Of a stretch of 64,000 bases of DNA, positions 8,305-17,043 are shown piece by piece; the stretch's first letter is position 1, and each line of letters starts with the position of its first letter. Location of the stretch: NCBI GenBank assembly GCA_032251315.1, contig JAVVEE010000002.1, positions 1 to 64,000 of the forward strand. The letters run 5' to 3'. Source of the DNA: LH-M37 sp032251315. Its GTDB lineage: Bacteria > Pseudomonadota > Gammaproteobacteria > SZUA-229. The translations under genes were made by a program, and so were the position numbers. The notes below the pieces were generated by a model. That model was not told the DNA's origin. It did no database searches and saw nothing but the letters and a program-made list of their open reading frames with translations.

Positions 8305-9165
8305 ATGAAAACGCCTTTATTCAATTATGTGCTATCCACGCCTTTTTATATTCTGCCGCACCATGCCATTTCGTGGCTGATGTTCAAGCTGGCGCGCATC
8401 AAGTACAGGCCGGTAAAAAACTTTATTATCAGCGCCTACTCGTCACTGCACGAGGTCAAAATGCACGAAGCGGTAATTGAAGACAGGCATGCGTATGAAA
8501 GTCTCAACGCTTTTTTCACCCGCGCCCTGAAGCCCGAATGCCGGCCTTTCGACGACACCGAAAATTCCTGGCTGTGCCCAGTGGATGGGGCGGTGAGTCA
8601 GGCGACCAAAATAGAAAACAGTCGTCTGTTTCAGGCCAAGAATCATGACTACAGTCTGCTCGAGCTGGTCGGCGGCGATGAAGAGCTGGCCGCGCCTTTT
8701 GTCAATGGAAACTTCGCCACCATCTATCTTTCGCCCCGGGATTATCACCGCATTCACATGCCGATTGGTGGCGAACTCACCCACATGACCTACATTCCGG
8801 GGCGGCTGTTCAGCGTGGCTGACCACACCGTCACCACGGTGCCCAGACTCTTCGCCCGTAATGAACGTGTCGCCTGCTTTTTCGATACCGAATACGGCCC
8901 GATGGCGATGATTCTGGTGGGAGCGATTAATGTCTCTGCCACCGAAACGGTATGGCATGGACTGGTCACCAGCATCGCCAAAAAGATCCGTCACTTTGAT
9001 TACAAAAAAGGCGAAGTTCGCCTGGAACGTGGCCAGGAGATGGGGCGTTTCAATCTGGGTTCAACGGTGATCGTGCTGGCGACAGAGAAGTTCAAACTGG
9101 ACGAAGCCATAAGCGCCGGCAAGACAGTAAAATTGGGACAGCGCCTCGGCGTCTACCTGCCCTGA
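8305..9165 (+). CDS. psd: Phosphatidylserine decarboxylase proenzyme
   Basis: Converts phosphatidylserine to phosphatidylethanolamine at the inner membrane. The 286-residue proenzyme cleaves itself at the serine of the LGST motif, seen here in MGRFNLGSTVIVLA near the C-terminus, giving the pyruvoyl alpha chain. Other family segments are CPVDGAVSQ, the YHRIHMPIGG motif with its catalytic His, and GAINVSATETVW. It partners functionally with pssA at 51.3 kb, which makes its substrate. It starts one base after the copper chaperone stop. Confidence 0.96.
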   Translation: MKTPLFNYVLSTPFYILPHHAISWLMFKLARIKYRPVKNFIISAYSSLHEVKMHEAVIEDRHAYESLNAFFTRALKPECRPFDDTENSWLCPVDGAVSQATKIENSRLFQAKNHDYSLLELVGGDEELAAPFVNGNFATIYLSPRDYHRIHMPIGGELTHMTYIPGRLFSVADHTVTTVPRLFARNERVACFFDTEYGPMAMILVGAINVSATETVWHGLVTSIAKKIRHFDYKKGEVRLERGQEMGRFNLGSTVIVLATEKFKLDEAISAGKTVKLGQRLGVYLP

Positions 9166-9192
9166 TCGGCATATCTCATTTGCAGCCGGTTA

Positions 9193-10005
9193 TTAGCGCC
9201 GGGCTGCGTCAATCAGATCAAGCAGCGCTCTGGCCCGGTCGGTATCCATCCGGCTTATCGGCCCCATTAACGCGGTGGCACGATTAACCTGACCCAGTCG
9301 CACCAGAATTGCGGCGGCCTCGAAATAGGCTGCCGCGGCCTGCTTCTCCTTACCCTGATAAGAATAGACATCACCCAGCTCTATGTAGGCGTCGAAGTGA
9401 TCAGGCGCTCGCTCAATCAACTGCTGATAGCTGGCGATGGCTGTTTCGTAGTCGCGGTAGTGAAAAGCATTGCGGGCACGCATCAGTAGATCGTGCATGG
9501 TAATGCCGTTTAGCGGCTGCCTGCGAGCTTCACTTGTATCAATGTTTGCCTCTGCCGCATCCCCGGCATCGGCAGGCGATTCGGTGACTGCTGTTTCAAT
9601 CGGGGCGGCCTCAGTCGGCACCGTTTCAGAGGTCGAGCTTTTAGCGCTTTCAGCTTCTGCCTCGGGAGGTGTTTCAGCCGGTTTCAGTGCAATGCTGGAA
9701 TCATCCACAGCAGGCGCGGCGCTATCTTGCACATCAATAACAGGCTCGGCTTCGATTTGCGCTTCAACTTTATCGCCGTTGAACGCACTCTCGGGCACCG
9801 CCTCTGCATCTTGTCTGGCAGTGGAGTCTTTGGACTCGGTGAGAAACTCCAGCGATTTCGTCTCTTCGCCCGACAGCCACGCAATCACCTGACCTGCAGG
9901 AGTGTTCTCGCCCAGCAGATTACCCCAGTAGACATAGCCGTAAGTGATGATCAGAATGGCCAAAATTGACGCCACATATGCAAAAAAACGACGAATCACT
10001 CTCAT
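9193..10005 (-). CDS. Membrane-anchored TPR protein
   Basis: A 270-residue protein with a single N-terminal membrane helix (residues 8-30), then a long Ala/Glu/Pro-rich, low-complexity linker (about 55-160), then a C-terminal tetratricopeptide region (about 170-265; for example YRDYETAIASYQQLIERAPD and AYIELGDVYSYQGKEKQAAA). The topology suggests a periplasmic or cytoplasmic scaffold tethered to the inner membrane. I do not recognise a specific function. It is convergent with psd and about 320 bases from the divergent DsrE-like gene. Confidence 0.7.
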   Translation of the reverse strand: MRVIRRFFAYVASILAILIITYGYVYWGNLLGENTPAGQVIAWLSGEETKSLEFLTESKDSTARQDAEAVPESAFNGDKVEAQIEAEPVIDVQDSAAPAVDDSSIALKPAETPPEAEAESAKSSTSETVPTEAAPIETAVTESPADAGDAAEANIDTSEARRQPLNGITMHDLLMRARNAFHYRDYETAIASYQQLIERAPDHFDAYIELGDVYSYQGKEKQAAAAYFEAAAILVRLGQVNRATALMGPISRMDTDRARALLDLIDAARR

Positions 10006-10321
10006 AGCCCTGCTCCAAATACGCGATTATTGATATTCAATTGGTACCGGCTGATTTTTCGGAGTTACCCGGCCGGTGAATGCAATCTATTCTAATGCAT
10101 TGCATCTACTTTTGCCCAATCCCGCTGTTAATGGCTTAGGAAGAAGCGGTCAGCGTCGGTTATTTTTAATCTGATGAAAGGCCGTTCAGAAAAACCGCAA
10201 AAAACCTGTTAAAGTTCCGGCCATAACCCGAACCGTCAAACTCGGACAACAACACCCTTTTCAACATCCCGTTCGGCATACTGCGCGATAGCTGATACCG
10301 GATTCAGTGGAATTATAACTT
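10006..10321. other. 316-base gap, no gene seen
   Basis: This is the divergent spacer between the TPR gene and the DsrE-like gene. It is expected to hold both promoters, but I see no convincing promoter pair, repeat or RNA in it. Confidence 0.4.
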
Positions 10322-10795
10322 ATGAAATTTTTTATTAGCTTGCTGATTATTATAAACGTCTGCTCATTCGCCATCGCTCAGGAAAGCCCCCCCTGGGGAA
10401 GTGCCGAGGCGTCGACGATGAGCTATGCGCCACAAAAAGTTTTGTATGATCTGACTGCGGGGAGCGAGAAAAAGATAAACAACATTTTAGACCGGGCCAG
10501 TCTTCTGAATAAACTTTATAACAACGATCCGTTTGACGCATCGATTGTCATTATAATACATGGCTCGGCAATCCCGTTTTTTGCAAAAAACCAGTATGAA
10601 AAACACAAAGCTTTGATGCAACGCGCACAAGACCTGAAACTTGCCACCCGAATCGAATACAGGATGTGTCAGGCTTCTGCAAAAATGCAGGGGTTCAGCC
10701 CGGCTGACATACACGGCTTTGTCAACATGGTGCCCATGGCCGATGCTGAAATCATTAAGCTTCAGAACGAAGAAGGCTATGCCTACATGCGCTAA
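10322..10795 (+). CDS. Exported DsrE/DsrF-like protein
   Basis: A 157-residue protein with a signal peptide (hydrophobic residues 3-17, cleavage near FAIA-QES) followed by a DsrE/F-like fold: YDLTAGSEKKINNILDRAS, the strand SIVIIIHGSAIPFF, and the closing half with CQASAKMQGF and IKLQNEEGYAYMR. One cysteine (C116) remains in the mature part, at the position used by many family members for persulfide chemistry. Cytoplasmic DsrE proteins relay sulfur; this one would act in the periplasm, so the role is inferred only. A yehS gene follows 51 bases later. Confidence 0.8.
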   Translation: MKFFISLLIIINVCSFAIAQESPPWGSAEASTMSYAPQKVLYDLTAGSEKKINNILDRASLLNKLYNNDPFDASIVIIIHGSAIPFFAKNQYEKHKALMQRAQDLKLATRIEYRMCQASAKMQGFSPADIHGFVNMVPMADAEIIKLQNEEGYAYMR

Positions 10796-10846
10796 TGAGC
10801 CACTGTCACACCCATATCCCAATTAAAATTTAACTAAAGGCCTACC

Positions 10847-11338
10847 ATGACCAACAACGATATTTTGCGTCGTCTTCGCTACAGCTTCGAGCTCAGCGAT
10901 TCGAAAATGATAGACATATTTAAGCAGGCCGGGCATGAAGTGACCCGGGCTCAGATTAGCGACTGGCTGAAGAAAGAAGATGATCCTGCCTTTCAGAAAT
11001 GCAATGATCTTCATTTGGCCATTTTCCTCAATGGCTTCATTAACGAGAAGCGCGGCAAAAAAGACGGCCCCCAACCTGAACCGGAAAAACGCCTGACCAA
11101 CAACATCATTCTGAGAAAATTAAAAATCGCTCTGGATCTTAAAGACGATGACATTCTGGACATTATGGAACTGGCTGAGCTTCCCTTAAGCAAGCCTGAA
11201 TTAAGCGCACTGTTCCGCAAGGCCGGTCACAAACATTACCGCGCCTGCAAGGATCAGATTTTGCGCAAGTTCCTCACCGGCGTGCAGCTTAAATATCACG
11301 ACAACGTTAAAATGCTGGCTGAGTTCAAATGGGAATAA
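10847..11338 (+). CDS. yehS: YehS-like DUF1456 protein
   Basis: A cytoplasmic all-helical protein of 163 residues made of two repeats of the DUF1456 domain. Each begins TNNDILRRLRYSF or TNNIILRKLKIAL and contains an ISDWLKKEDDPAF- or LSALFRKAGHKHY-like helix pair. The family is widespread in gammaproteobacteria and the biochemical role is not known. It may be co-transcribed with the DsrE-like gene upstream. Length and repeat layout match the family. Confidence 0.9.
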   Translation: MTNNDILRRLRYSFELSDSKMIDIFKQAGHEVTRAQISDWLKKEDDPAFQKCNDLHLAIFLNGFINEKRGKKDGPQPEPEKRLTNNIILRKLKIALDLKDDDILDIMELAELPLSKPELSALFRKAGHKHYRACKDQILRKFLTGVQLKYHDNVKMLAEFKWE

Positions 11339-11665
11339 ATTTCCAGCTACGGGCGAAAAAAGGATAAAAAATGATCCTGATTCGGCCATGCACCTGAGCA
11401 TTAGATAAAGCATCAAGCGCATCATTAATGATGCGCCCCACCCCCCCCTTCCACCACTGACAACCCGGTTGATTACACCGTAAATTCAGGGTGTATGTGA
11501 AAGCGATATTTTGGCACTCTACCCCGTGCAGAAGCTCCGTTCACATTATTATAGAAACCTGAAATCGTGTACGTCTTTTTGCCAAAGATACGACGTAGCC
11601 ACTGAGCAGCCGGCAGTGACCGTCGTCGTCATATAACTCGTATTCACAATGGTAAGGAGTTAATT
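11339..11665. other. 327-base gap with a palindrome
   Basis: There is no gene. It holds the 20-base palindrome at 11418-11437, a run of nine C just after it, and the upstream region of the Gln-rich exported protein. No promoter could be assigned with confidence. Confidence 0.4.
11418..11437. promoter_or_regulatory. 20-base perfect palindrome
   Basis: GCGCATCATTAATGATGCGC is fully self-complementary. It could fold as a hairpin at the 3' end of the yehS transcript or bind a dimeric protein. The following C-rich run does not resemble an intrinsic terminator. Confidence 0.4.
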
Positions 11666-12055
11666 ATGAAATCACTACTTGTAATTTCTGCACTAGCAAC
11701 TGTTCTGCTTTTGCCTGCCGGTTATGCCCTGGCTCAGGCTCAGGCTCAGGATCAAGATCAGAATCGGGATCGCCTCCAGACACAAGATCAGGACCAGAAT
11801 CAAATCTATGGCAGCCAGCTCATGACGCAAGAAGAGCGTCTCGAATTCCGCGACAGAATGCGTGCCGCGCAAACCAATGCCGAGCGAGAGCAGATCCGTC
11901 AGGAACATCACCAACGCATGCAGGAACGCGCCAGAGAGCAGGGGGTGAACTTACCCGAGGAGCCACCTGCTAACAGAGGCCATAAGATGCAACCCGGTGG
12001 CGATATGGGGTCTGGCGGCGGCATGGGCTCTGGCGGTGGCGGCATGGGTCGCTGA
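11666..12055 (+). CDS. Exported Gln/Asp-rich low-complexity protein
   Basis: A 129-residue protein with a clear signal peptide (residues 1-24, ending GYALA). The mature part starts with alternating AQ and DQ dipeptides, continues as a charged helical segment (LTQEERLEFRDRMRAA type, about 50-95), and ends in a Gly/Met-rich tail (GGDMGSGGGMGSGG). The middle resembles small periplasmic helical proteins in general, but I recognise no family. GTAAGGAG stands upstream of the start. The repetitive composition suggests a flexible or assembling periplasmic protein. Confidence 0.7.
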   Translation: MKSLLVISALATVLLLPAGYALAQAQAQDQDQNRDRLQTQDQDQNQIYGSQLMTQEERLEFRDRMRAAQTNAEREQIRQEHHQRMQERAREQGVNLPEEPPANRGHKMQPGGDMGSGGGMGSGGGGMGR

Positions 12056-12170
12056 TTACCGGTCGGGAAGACAACTGATACCGTGCCCAGCAGCAAGCAC
12101 GGGGTCAGTCAGAGTGTAAACCCGGATGTTTCATAAATTTGCGCGAAGATCCGGGCTATAATCCTCAGGG

Positions 12171-12539
12171 ATGAATTTTCTTAACGGCATAACCCTACTT
12201 TTAATCTACCAGTTAGCGGGCGAGATCAGCGTGCTATTGCTGCGCATTCCTGTGCCCGGTCCGGTATTGGGCATGATCATGCTTTTTATCACGTTGGTAT
12301 GGCGCGGACGCTCCAGCACCTCTCTCGACTCAGCATCCACTGCGTTACTGAGTCATCTCTCCCTGCTTTTCGTGCCCGCCGGTGTCGGCATGATGGTGCA
12401 CTTCGACCGCATCATTAATGAATGGCTGCCCATCAGCATTGCACTGATACTGAGCACGGTGATCACCATGGCGGCGACAGCAGCGATCATGTTGGCAAGC
12501 CGACGCCTGCTCACGAAGAAGGTTCAAAAAGATGATTGA
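12171..12539 (+). CDS. LrgA/CidA-family membrane protein
   Basis: A small integral membrane protein of 122 residues with four hydrophobic helices. It carries the family motif RIPVPGPVLGMIM near residues 26-40 and LFVPAGVGMMVH near 65-75. LrgA/CidA proteins are holin-like or act as small-metabolite carriers with an LrgB partner. The stop lies inside the following lrgB-like gene (8-base overlap), so the two are translated together. Family assignment is firm; the transported molecule is not known. Confidence 0.88.
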   Translation: MNFLNGITLLLIYQLAGEISVLLLRIPVPGPVLGMIMLFITLVWRGRSSTSLDSASTALLSHLSLLFVPAGVGMMVHFDRIINEWLPISIALILSTVITMAATAAIMLASRRLLTKKVQKDD

Positions 12540-13263
12540 ACGAGACCTGGCCGCGATCTGGGTCTACCTATCCACCACCCCGTTACTGGGACTCACCATT
12601 ACGCTGGTGACCTACAGTCTGGCCCATCAGCTATACATTTATGCCAATTCCAACCCGCTGCTGAACCCGGTACTGACTTCGATGGTCGCGCTAATCATCT
12701 TGCTTGTGTTCACCGGCACCTCTTATGAAACCTATTTCGAGGGCGGCCAGTTTGTGCATTTCCTGCTCGGCCCTGCCACTGTTGCCCTGGCCATTCCGCT
12801 GTACCAGCAGTGCTCCAAATTAAGAAAACTGTTTCTACCCGTCGCCATTACCGTTATCTCGGGCGCGCTCATTGGCGCTTTCAGTTCGATTGGAATCGCC
12901 TGGTTTCTAGGCGCGAGTTTACAGACACAACTCTCGCTAGCACCCAAATCGGTCACCGCGCCGGTGGCCATGGGCATCTCCGAAAAGATTGGTGGCCTGC
13001 CATCACTCACCGCCGTTCTGGTAGTACTCACCGGCATCATCGGCGCTGTCATCGGCAGCAAACTTTTCGAACTAATGCGCATCAAGGACGATAGCGTGAA
13101 AGGCATCGCCATGGGCATATCCGCACACGGCATCGGCACCGCCCGCGCCTTTCAGGTGAGCTCGGAAATGGGCGCTTTCTCGGCACTGGCTATGGCACTA
13201 TCAGCCTTCGCCACAGCGGTGATTCTACCGTGGTTATTAAACTTTTTAGGTATGTTGAATTAG
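12532..13263 (+). CDS. LrgB-family membrane protein
   Basis: A 243-residue inner-membrane protein with about seven helices, and the partner of the LrgA-like protein. It has the family segments FLLGPATVALAIPLYQQ and LAPKSVTAPVAMGISEKIGG, and HGIGTARAFQ near the C-terminus. Plant and bacterial LrgAB homologues export glycolate or pyruvate or modulate autolysis; the present case cannot be decided. The gene overlaps its upstream partner by eight bases and is followed by an inverted repeat element. Confidence 0.88.
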   Translation: MIERDLAAIWVYLSTTPLLGLTITLVTYSLAHQLYIYANSNPLLNPVLTSMVALIILLVFTGTSYETYFEGGQFVHFLLGPATVALAIPLYQQCSKLRKLFLPVAITVISGALIGAFSSIGIAWFLGASLQTQLSLAPKSVTAPVAMGISEKIGGLPSLTAVLVVLTGIIGAVIGSKLFELMRIKDDSVKGIAMGISAHGIGTARAFQVSSEMGAFSALAMALSAFATAVILPWLLNFLGMLN

Positions 13264-13280
13264 TGGGGGAAGGCGAAATC

Positions 13281-13450
13281 TTTTTTTCACCGCAGAGGCG
13301 CTGAGGCGCGGAGAAAACATAAAGGTTGTTCTATGTGTTTTTTACTGACATAGCGTAGAGGTACGCACTGATATTCTGAATACGCTCAATCAAAAACAAG
13401 TTTTTCTCTGCGCCTCAGCGCCTCAGCGCCTCTGCGGTGAAAGCTTTTGA
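13281..13450. repeat. CGCAGAGGCGC inverted repeat, copy A
   Basis: The left arm (about 13287-13316) reads TCACCGCAGAGGCGCTGAGG and on; the right arm (about 13405-13442) is its near reverse complement, ending CGCCTCTGCGGTGAAAG. The arms enclose about 90 bases. Related pairs occur at 26.6 and 35.9 kb, with a variant at 39.9 kb, all in gaps between genes. Confidence 0.8.
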
Positions 13451-13507
13451 TCTTGGTTTAGTTTTATTCCGATCCAACTCGCATTTATATTTTCTCGGCG
13501 GTAAAAG

Positions 13508-13532
13508 CTTTTAACTGCCAACTGCCAACTAT
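13508..13532 (+). repeat. 25-base repeat, copy 1
   Basis: CTTTTAACTGCCAACTGCC and the next six bases recur exactly, on the opposite strand, at 39818-39842. Each copy flanks a member of the CGC-rich inverted repeat family. Confidence 0.75.
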
Positions 13533-13535
13533 CTT

Positions 13536-14264
13536 TTAATCAACATAAGGCCCGTATTGCCGTATAGGTTCACCGTGCGGCACGCCCATGCAGATCATAA
13601 ACCGGCTGTCCTGCGTCGCTTTAAATTCGAGTACCGTTTCGTGTTCCACAAACAGGGCCTGGTCGGCTTTAACCAAATTGTGATTCACCTTGATCGCGCC
13701 CTGCATGAGATAAACAATGCCACGCATTCCCTGCGCCAGGATCAGCGAATAGCCCGCCTCTTTTTTCAGCGTGAGGTGCTGATAGATCACTTTGGTGTTT
13801 AATACCAGCGGGGAATCTTCACCGACCAATATTTTGGCCTGACCACCGGCCAGTGCAATCACCGGAAACTCATCTGCATTGACCTGCTGATAACCCGGCT
13901 CGATTTTTTTCAGACGCTGTGGCAAATTTATCCACAGCTGAATGCCGTTGCTTTCTTCCGTCTCGGCGGGCATTTCAGAATGCACCAGACCCCGGCCCGC
14001 GGTAAAACGCTGCGCGCCGCCGGCGCGGACATAGGATTCATTGCCCAGATTATCCTTATGCTTCATGCCGCCATCGAACATGTAGGTGATAGCCTCAAAA
14101 CCACGGTGCGGGTGATCGGGGAAACCGCGTCCCGGCCCGATGTTGAAATGATCCCACAATACAAACGGATCAAAATTCATAAAGCCGGGCAACGGCAACA
14201 GCCGCTTCACATCCACGCCGTCGCCTTCCGGCACGGTGGTGACTTGGTGTAATTCCAGACTCAT
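13536..14264 (-). CDS. Pirin family protein
   Basis: A 242-residue bicupin protein. The N-terminal cupin carries the pirin metal site in FPDHPHRGFEAITYMFDGG (two His and a Glu) with a further His in MKHKDNLG. Pirins of the E. coli YhhW type have quercetin dioxygenase activity or act as redox-linked regulators, and the natural substrate here is unknown. The start ATG overlaps the stop of the upstream glutathionyl-hydroquinone reductase gene by four bases (ATGA), so the two form an operon. That hints at a joint role in handling quinones or aromatic electrophiles. Confidence 0.92.
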   Translation of the reverse strand: MSLELHQVTTVPEGDGVDVKRLLPLPGFMNFDPFVLWDHFNIGPGRGFPDHPHRGFEAITYMFDGGMKHKDNLGNESYVRAGGAQRFTAGRGLVHSEMPAETEESNGIQLWINLPQRLKKIEPGYQQVNADEFPVIALAGGQAKILVGEDSPLVLNTKVIYQHLTLKKEAGYSLILAQGMRGIVYLMQGAIKVNHNLVKADQALFVEHETVLEFKATQDSRFMICMGVPHGEPIRQYGPYVD

Positions 14265-15280
14265 GCTGCACCTCCAAATTTTATGGCTCGATCATGCGGG
14301 GCTGAAAAATTCAGCGCCGGTCCTTTGGGGATAATCTGGCTAGGGTTGACACTGGTGTGACTGAAATAATAGTGGCGTTTGATGTAGTCGATGTCGACCG
14401 TCCCGGCGATACCGGGCAGTTGATAAAGCTCTCTTAGAAAATTCGACAAGTTGGGATAATCAGCGATGCGTTTTAAGTTGCATTTGAAATGACCGACATA
14501 GACTGCATCAAAACGCACCAGCGTGGTAAACAACCGCCAGTCGGCTTCGGTTAGCTGATCGCCAACCAGGTAACGTTGCGTGGATAAAATCGCTTCAACG
14601 CGATCCAGCTCGTCAAACAGATGGTCAAAGGCCTTTTCATACGCGGCCTGTGTGGTGGCAAAACCACAGCGATAAACACCGTTATTAATGTGCTCATAAA
14701 TCGGCTGATTGATACGCTCAATCTGCGCGCGCAGGGCTTCGGGATAATAGTCGGTATCGACATCCGTCAGAGCATCAAACGCGGAATTGAGCATGCGCAT
14801 GATTTCCGAGGATTCGTTATTCACTATGGTATTGTGTTTTTTGTCCCACAAAATCGGTACCGTAATCTGGCCGGTAAAGTGGGCATCCGCCTGCTGATAC
14901 AGCTGGTAGACATAGCGATAACCAAACAGCGCATCGCGGTATTTTCCTTCACTGGAAAAGGTCCAGCCGTGGTCGAGCATCTCGGCTTCGACATAGGAGA
15001 TGCCGATCACCGATTCCAGTTTTTTCAGGCGACGCATTATCACGGTGCGGTGCGCCCACGGGCAGGCTTCCGAGACATACAGATGATAACGCCCGGCTTC
15101 GGCTTTAAAGCCGGCTTCACCACTGGGTCCGGCACTGCCATCCGCGGTCACCCAGTGGCGAAAGGAGGATTCCATGCGTTTAAACTCACCGGCTTCGATC
15201 TCTTTATCCAGCCAGCTGTCAGCCAGCTCGCCGTTAATCAGCATACCCATATCTGTTTTCCTGAACTGTTTTGCCGTCAC
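14261..15280 (-). CDS. yqjG: Glutathionyl-hydroquinone reductase (YqjG-like)
   Basis: A Xi-class glutathione transferase, 339 residues, that reduces glutathionyl-hydroquinones in the cytoplasm. The catalytic cysteine is C73 in SEACPWAHRTVIMRRLK, the hallmark of the class. The N-terminal thioredoxin-like half is followed by the helical half with YLVGDQLTEADWRLFTTLVRFD. It overlaps the pirin gene by four bases. Length and motifs match the family (E. coli YqjG is about 330 residues). Confidence 0.92.
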   Translation of the reverse strand: MTAKQFRKTDMGMLINGELADSWLDKEIEAGEFKRMESSFRHWVTADGSAGPSGEAGFKAEAGRYHLYVSEACPWAHRTVIMRRLKKLESVIGISYVEAEMLDHGWTFSSEGKYRDALFGYRYVYQLYQQADAHFTGQITVPILWDKKHNTIVNNESSEIMRMLNSAFDALTDVDTDYYPEALRAQIERINQPIYEHINNGVYRCGFATTQAAYEKAFDHLFDELDRVEAILSTQRYLVGDQLTEADWRLFTTLVRFDAVYVGHFKCNLKRIADYPNLSNFLRELYQLPGIAGTVDIDYIKRHYYFSHTSVNPSQIIPKGPALNFSAPHDRAIKFGGAA

Positions 15281-15380
15281 CGCGCCCGCAATTCCACACT
15301 CGGCGGCACCGCGTCATACATTACCTTAAAGCGGTTGACCCAATCCCCTACATTATGCATGCCATCGACAAAGTCGAGCC

Positions 15381-15407
15381 AGGAGGCTGGTAGAGCAGTC
15401 CGGCCTC
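15381..15407 (-). terminator. Hairpin just after epmA
   Basis: AGGAGGC and GCCTCCT form a 7-base stem (extendable by G-C pairs) that touches the epmA stop codon. It lacks a T tract, so it is a weak terminator candidate. Confidence 0.35.
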
Positions 15408-16382
15408 CTAGATACGTGCCCAGGGAAATGCCAGCACCCGGTCAATCGAAGTTTCTTTGCCCAGCGCCATCAGCAGGCGATCCAGCCCCAGGGCGACACC
15501 TGAACAGTCCGGCAGGCCATTCTCCAGTGCCGCCAGCAGATACTCATCGATTTTTACCTGCGGTTTATTTTCCGCCGCTCTGGCTGCATTATCGGCTTCA
15601 AAGCGCTGCCGCTGCTCCCCGGCCTGCGTCAGCTCGTGGAAGCCGTTGGCCAGTTCGGTGTCACCGTAGAAAAGCTCAAAACGGCTGGCCACAAGCTCGC
15701 CCTGCTCATTCTCTTTCAGGCGAGCCAGGGCGCACTGCGAGGCCGGGTAGTCATAAACAAAGGTGAACTGATCGGTAGGCAGAGCGGGGAATATCAGCTG
15801 CGTCAGCAGCCAGTCCAGCCACTCATCCTTCTGCTCATCCAGCCCTACCGGCTGCTCGATGCCGTATTGCAATGCACACTCCCGGCAGTCCCCGGCACTG
15901 GCCTGATGTGGATTCAGCCCGGCATACTGCTCAAAAACCTGCCTGTAGCTGAGGCGGATAAACGGCTTTAAATCGCTGCCCGCCAATGTCGAGGCCAGTG
16001 CTTCCACTTCCGCCATCAGCTGATGCATATCAAAACCGGGGCGATACCACTCCAGCATGGAAAATTCGGGGTTGTGCATCAGCCCCAGCTCTTCATCACG
16101 AAAGACTTTGCAAATCTGGAAGATGGCTGCGCCATACTCGGCCAGCAGCCGTTTCATGGCATGTTCGGGCGAGGTCTGTAGATAGTAGCGCTGCCCGGCA
16201 AAAACCGTTTGCAGGCTCTCTATGTGCAGGTCGGTGGTGCCGGCGGAGGCCAGCAGGGGCGTCTCCACCTCCAGAACATCACGGGCATGAAAAAAGGCCC
16301 GTATGTCGTGCAACATATGAGCCCTTTTTTTCATCACTTCCAGACTGGCGACGGGTGGCCAGTTATCTTTTGCTATCACCAT
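15408..16382 (-). CDS. epmA: EF-P (R)-beta-lysine ligase
   Basis: A class II lysyl-tRNA synthetase paralogue without the anticodon-binding domain, 324 residues. It attaches (R)-beta-lysine to Lys34 of EF-P. Visible motifs are the class II segment VFRDEELGLMHNPEFSMLEW (motif 2), the substrate-site TDLHIESLQT, and motif 3 as GVALGLDRLLMALG. It lies 29 bases downstream of efp on the same strand, so enzyme and substrate are made together. Size and motifs match E. coli EpmA. Confidence 0.95.
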   Translation of the reverse strand: MVIAKDNWPPVASLEVMKKRAHMLHDIRAFFHARDVLEVETPLLASAGTTDLHIESLQTVFAGQRYYLQTSPEHAMKRLLAEYGAAIFQICKVFRDEELGLMHNPEFSMLEWYRPGFDMHQLMAEVEALASTLAGSDLKPFIRLSYRQVFEQYAGLNPHQASAGDCRECALQYGIEQPVGLDEQKDEWLDWLLTQLIFPALPTDQFTFVYDYPASQCALARLKENEQGELVASRFELFYGDTELANGFHELTQAGEQRQRFEADNAARAAENKPQVKIDEYLLAALENGLPDCSGVALGLDRLLMALGKETSIDRVLAFPWARI

Positions 16383-16411
16383 ATCAGTGAATACGATTCA
16401 GTTGGTAGCGA

Positions 16412-16975
16412 TCAGGCTCGAGACACATACTCACCGGTACGGGTATCAATTTTCAGAATATCACCGGTTTCAACAAACAGCGGCACCTTTACTTCCGTGC
16501 CGGTCTCCAGCGTCGCCGGTTTGGTGCCGCCCTGAGCGGTGTCCCCCTTCAGGCCGGGATCGGTCTGGGCCACGGCCAGCTCAACGAAATTTGGCACGGT
16601 AATTGACAGCGGCGCATCGTTCCATAATGTCATGACGCAGTGCTCCTGACCCTTAAGCCATTTGGCCGCATCACCTACGGCGACACTGTCGGCGGCATGC
16701 TGTTCGAAACTTTCGGGTTCCATAAAATGCCAGTTTTCACCATCACTGTATAAAAAATCAACATCGCGCTCTTCCACATCGGCCGCTTCCAGCGATTCCG
16801 TTGCCTTGAAGGTGCGCTCCAGCGTGCGCCCGTTTTTCAGGTTTTTCAATTTGACGCGGTTGAATGCCTGTCCCTTGCCCGGTTTCACCAGAATATTCTC
16901 TGTAATCGTATAAGGGTCGCCGTCGATAATAACTTTTAAACCGTTTTTAAATTGATTTGTACTATATGTAGCCAT
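16412..16975 (-). CDS. efp: Translation elongation factor P
   Basis: Relieves ribosome stalling at polyproline runs. The 187-residue protein has three beta-barrel domains. The modified lysine is K34 in the tip loop [12 protein letters not shown], the sequence type used by EpmA/EpmB. The C-terminal barrel ends [17 protein letters not shown], the normal family ending. It is divergent from epmB across a 68-base spacer and followed by epmA, so the modification set is clustered. EpmC, the hydroxylase, was not seen in this window. Confidence 0.97.
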   Translation of the reverse strand: MATYSTNQFKNGLKVIIDGDPYTITENILVKPGKGQAFNRVKLKNLKNGRTLERTFKATESLEAADVEERDVDFLYSDGENWHFMEPESFEQHAADSVAVGDAAKWLKGQEHCVMTLWNDAPLSITVPNFVELAVAQTDPGLKGDTAQGGTKPATLETGTEVKVPLFVETGDILKIDTRTGEYVSRA

Positions 16976-17043
16976 GTTGTTAAGCTGCCGCTGGATGTTT
17001 TAAGTTGGCGTAATAATACCCTGAACAGGCTCAGTTTTCACAT

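Noticed and set aside
14621..15766. A 381-codon open frame on the plus strand
   Set aside because: It lies opposite the glutathionyl-hydroquinone reductase and epmA genes, and its translation has no family features.
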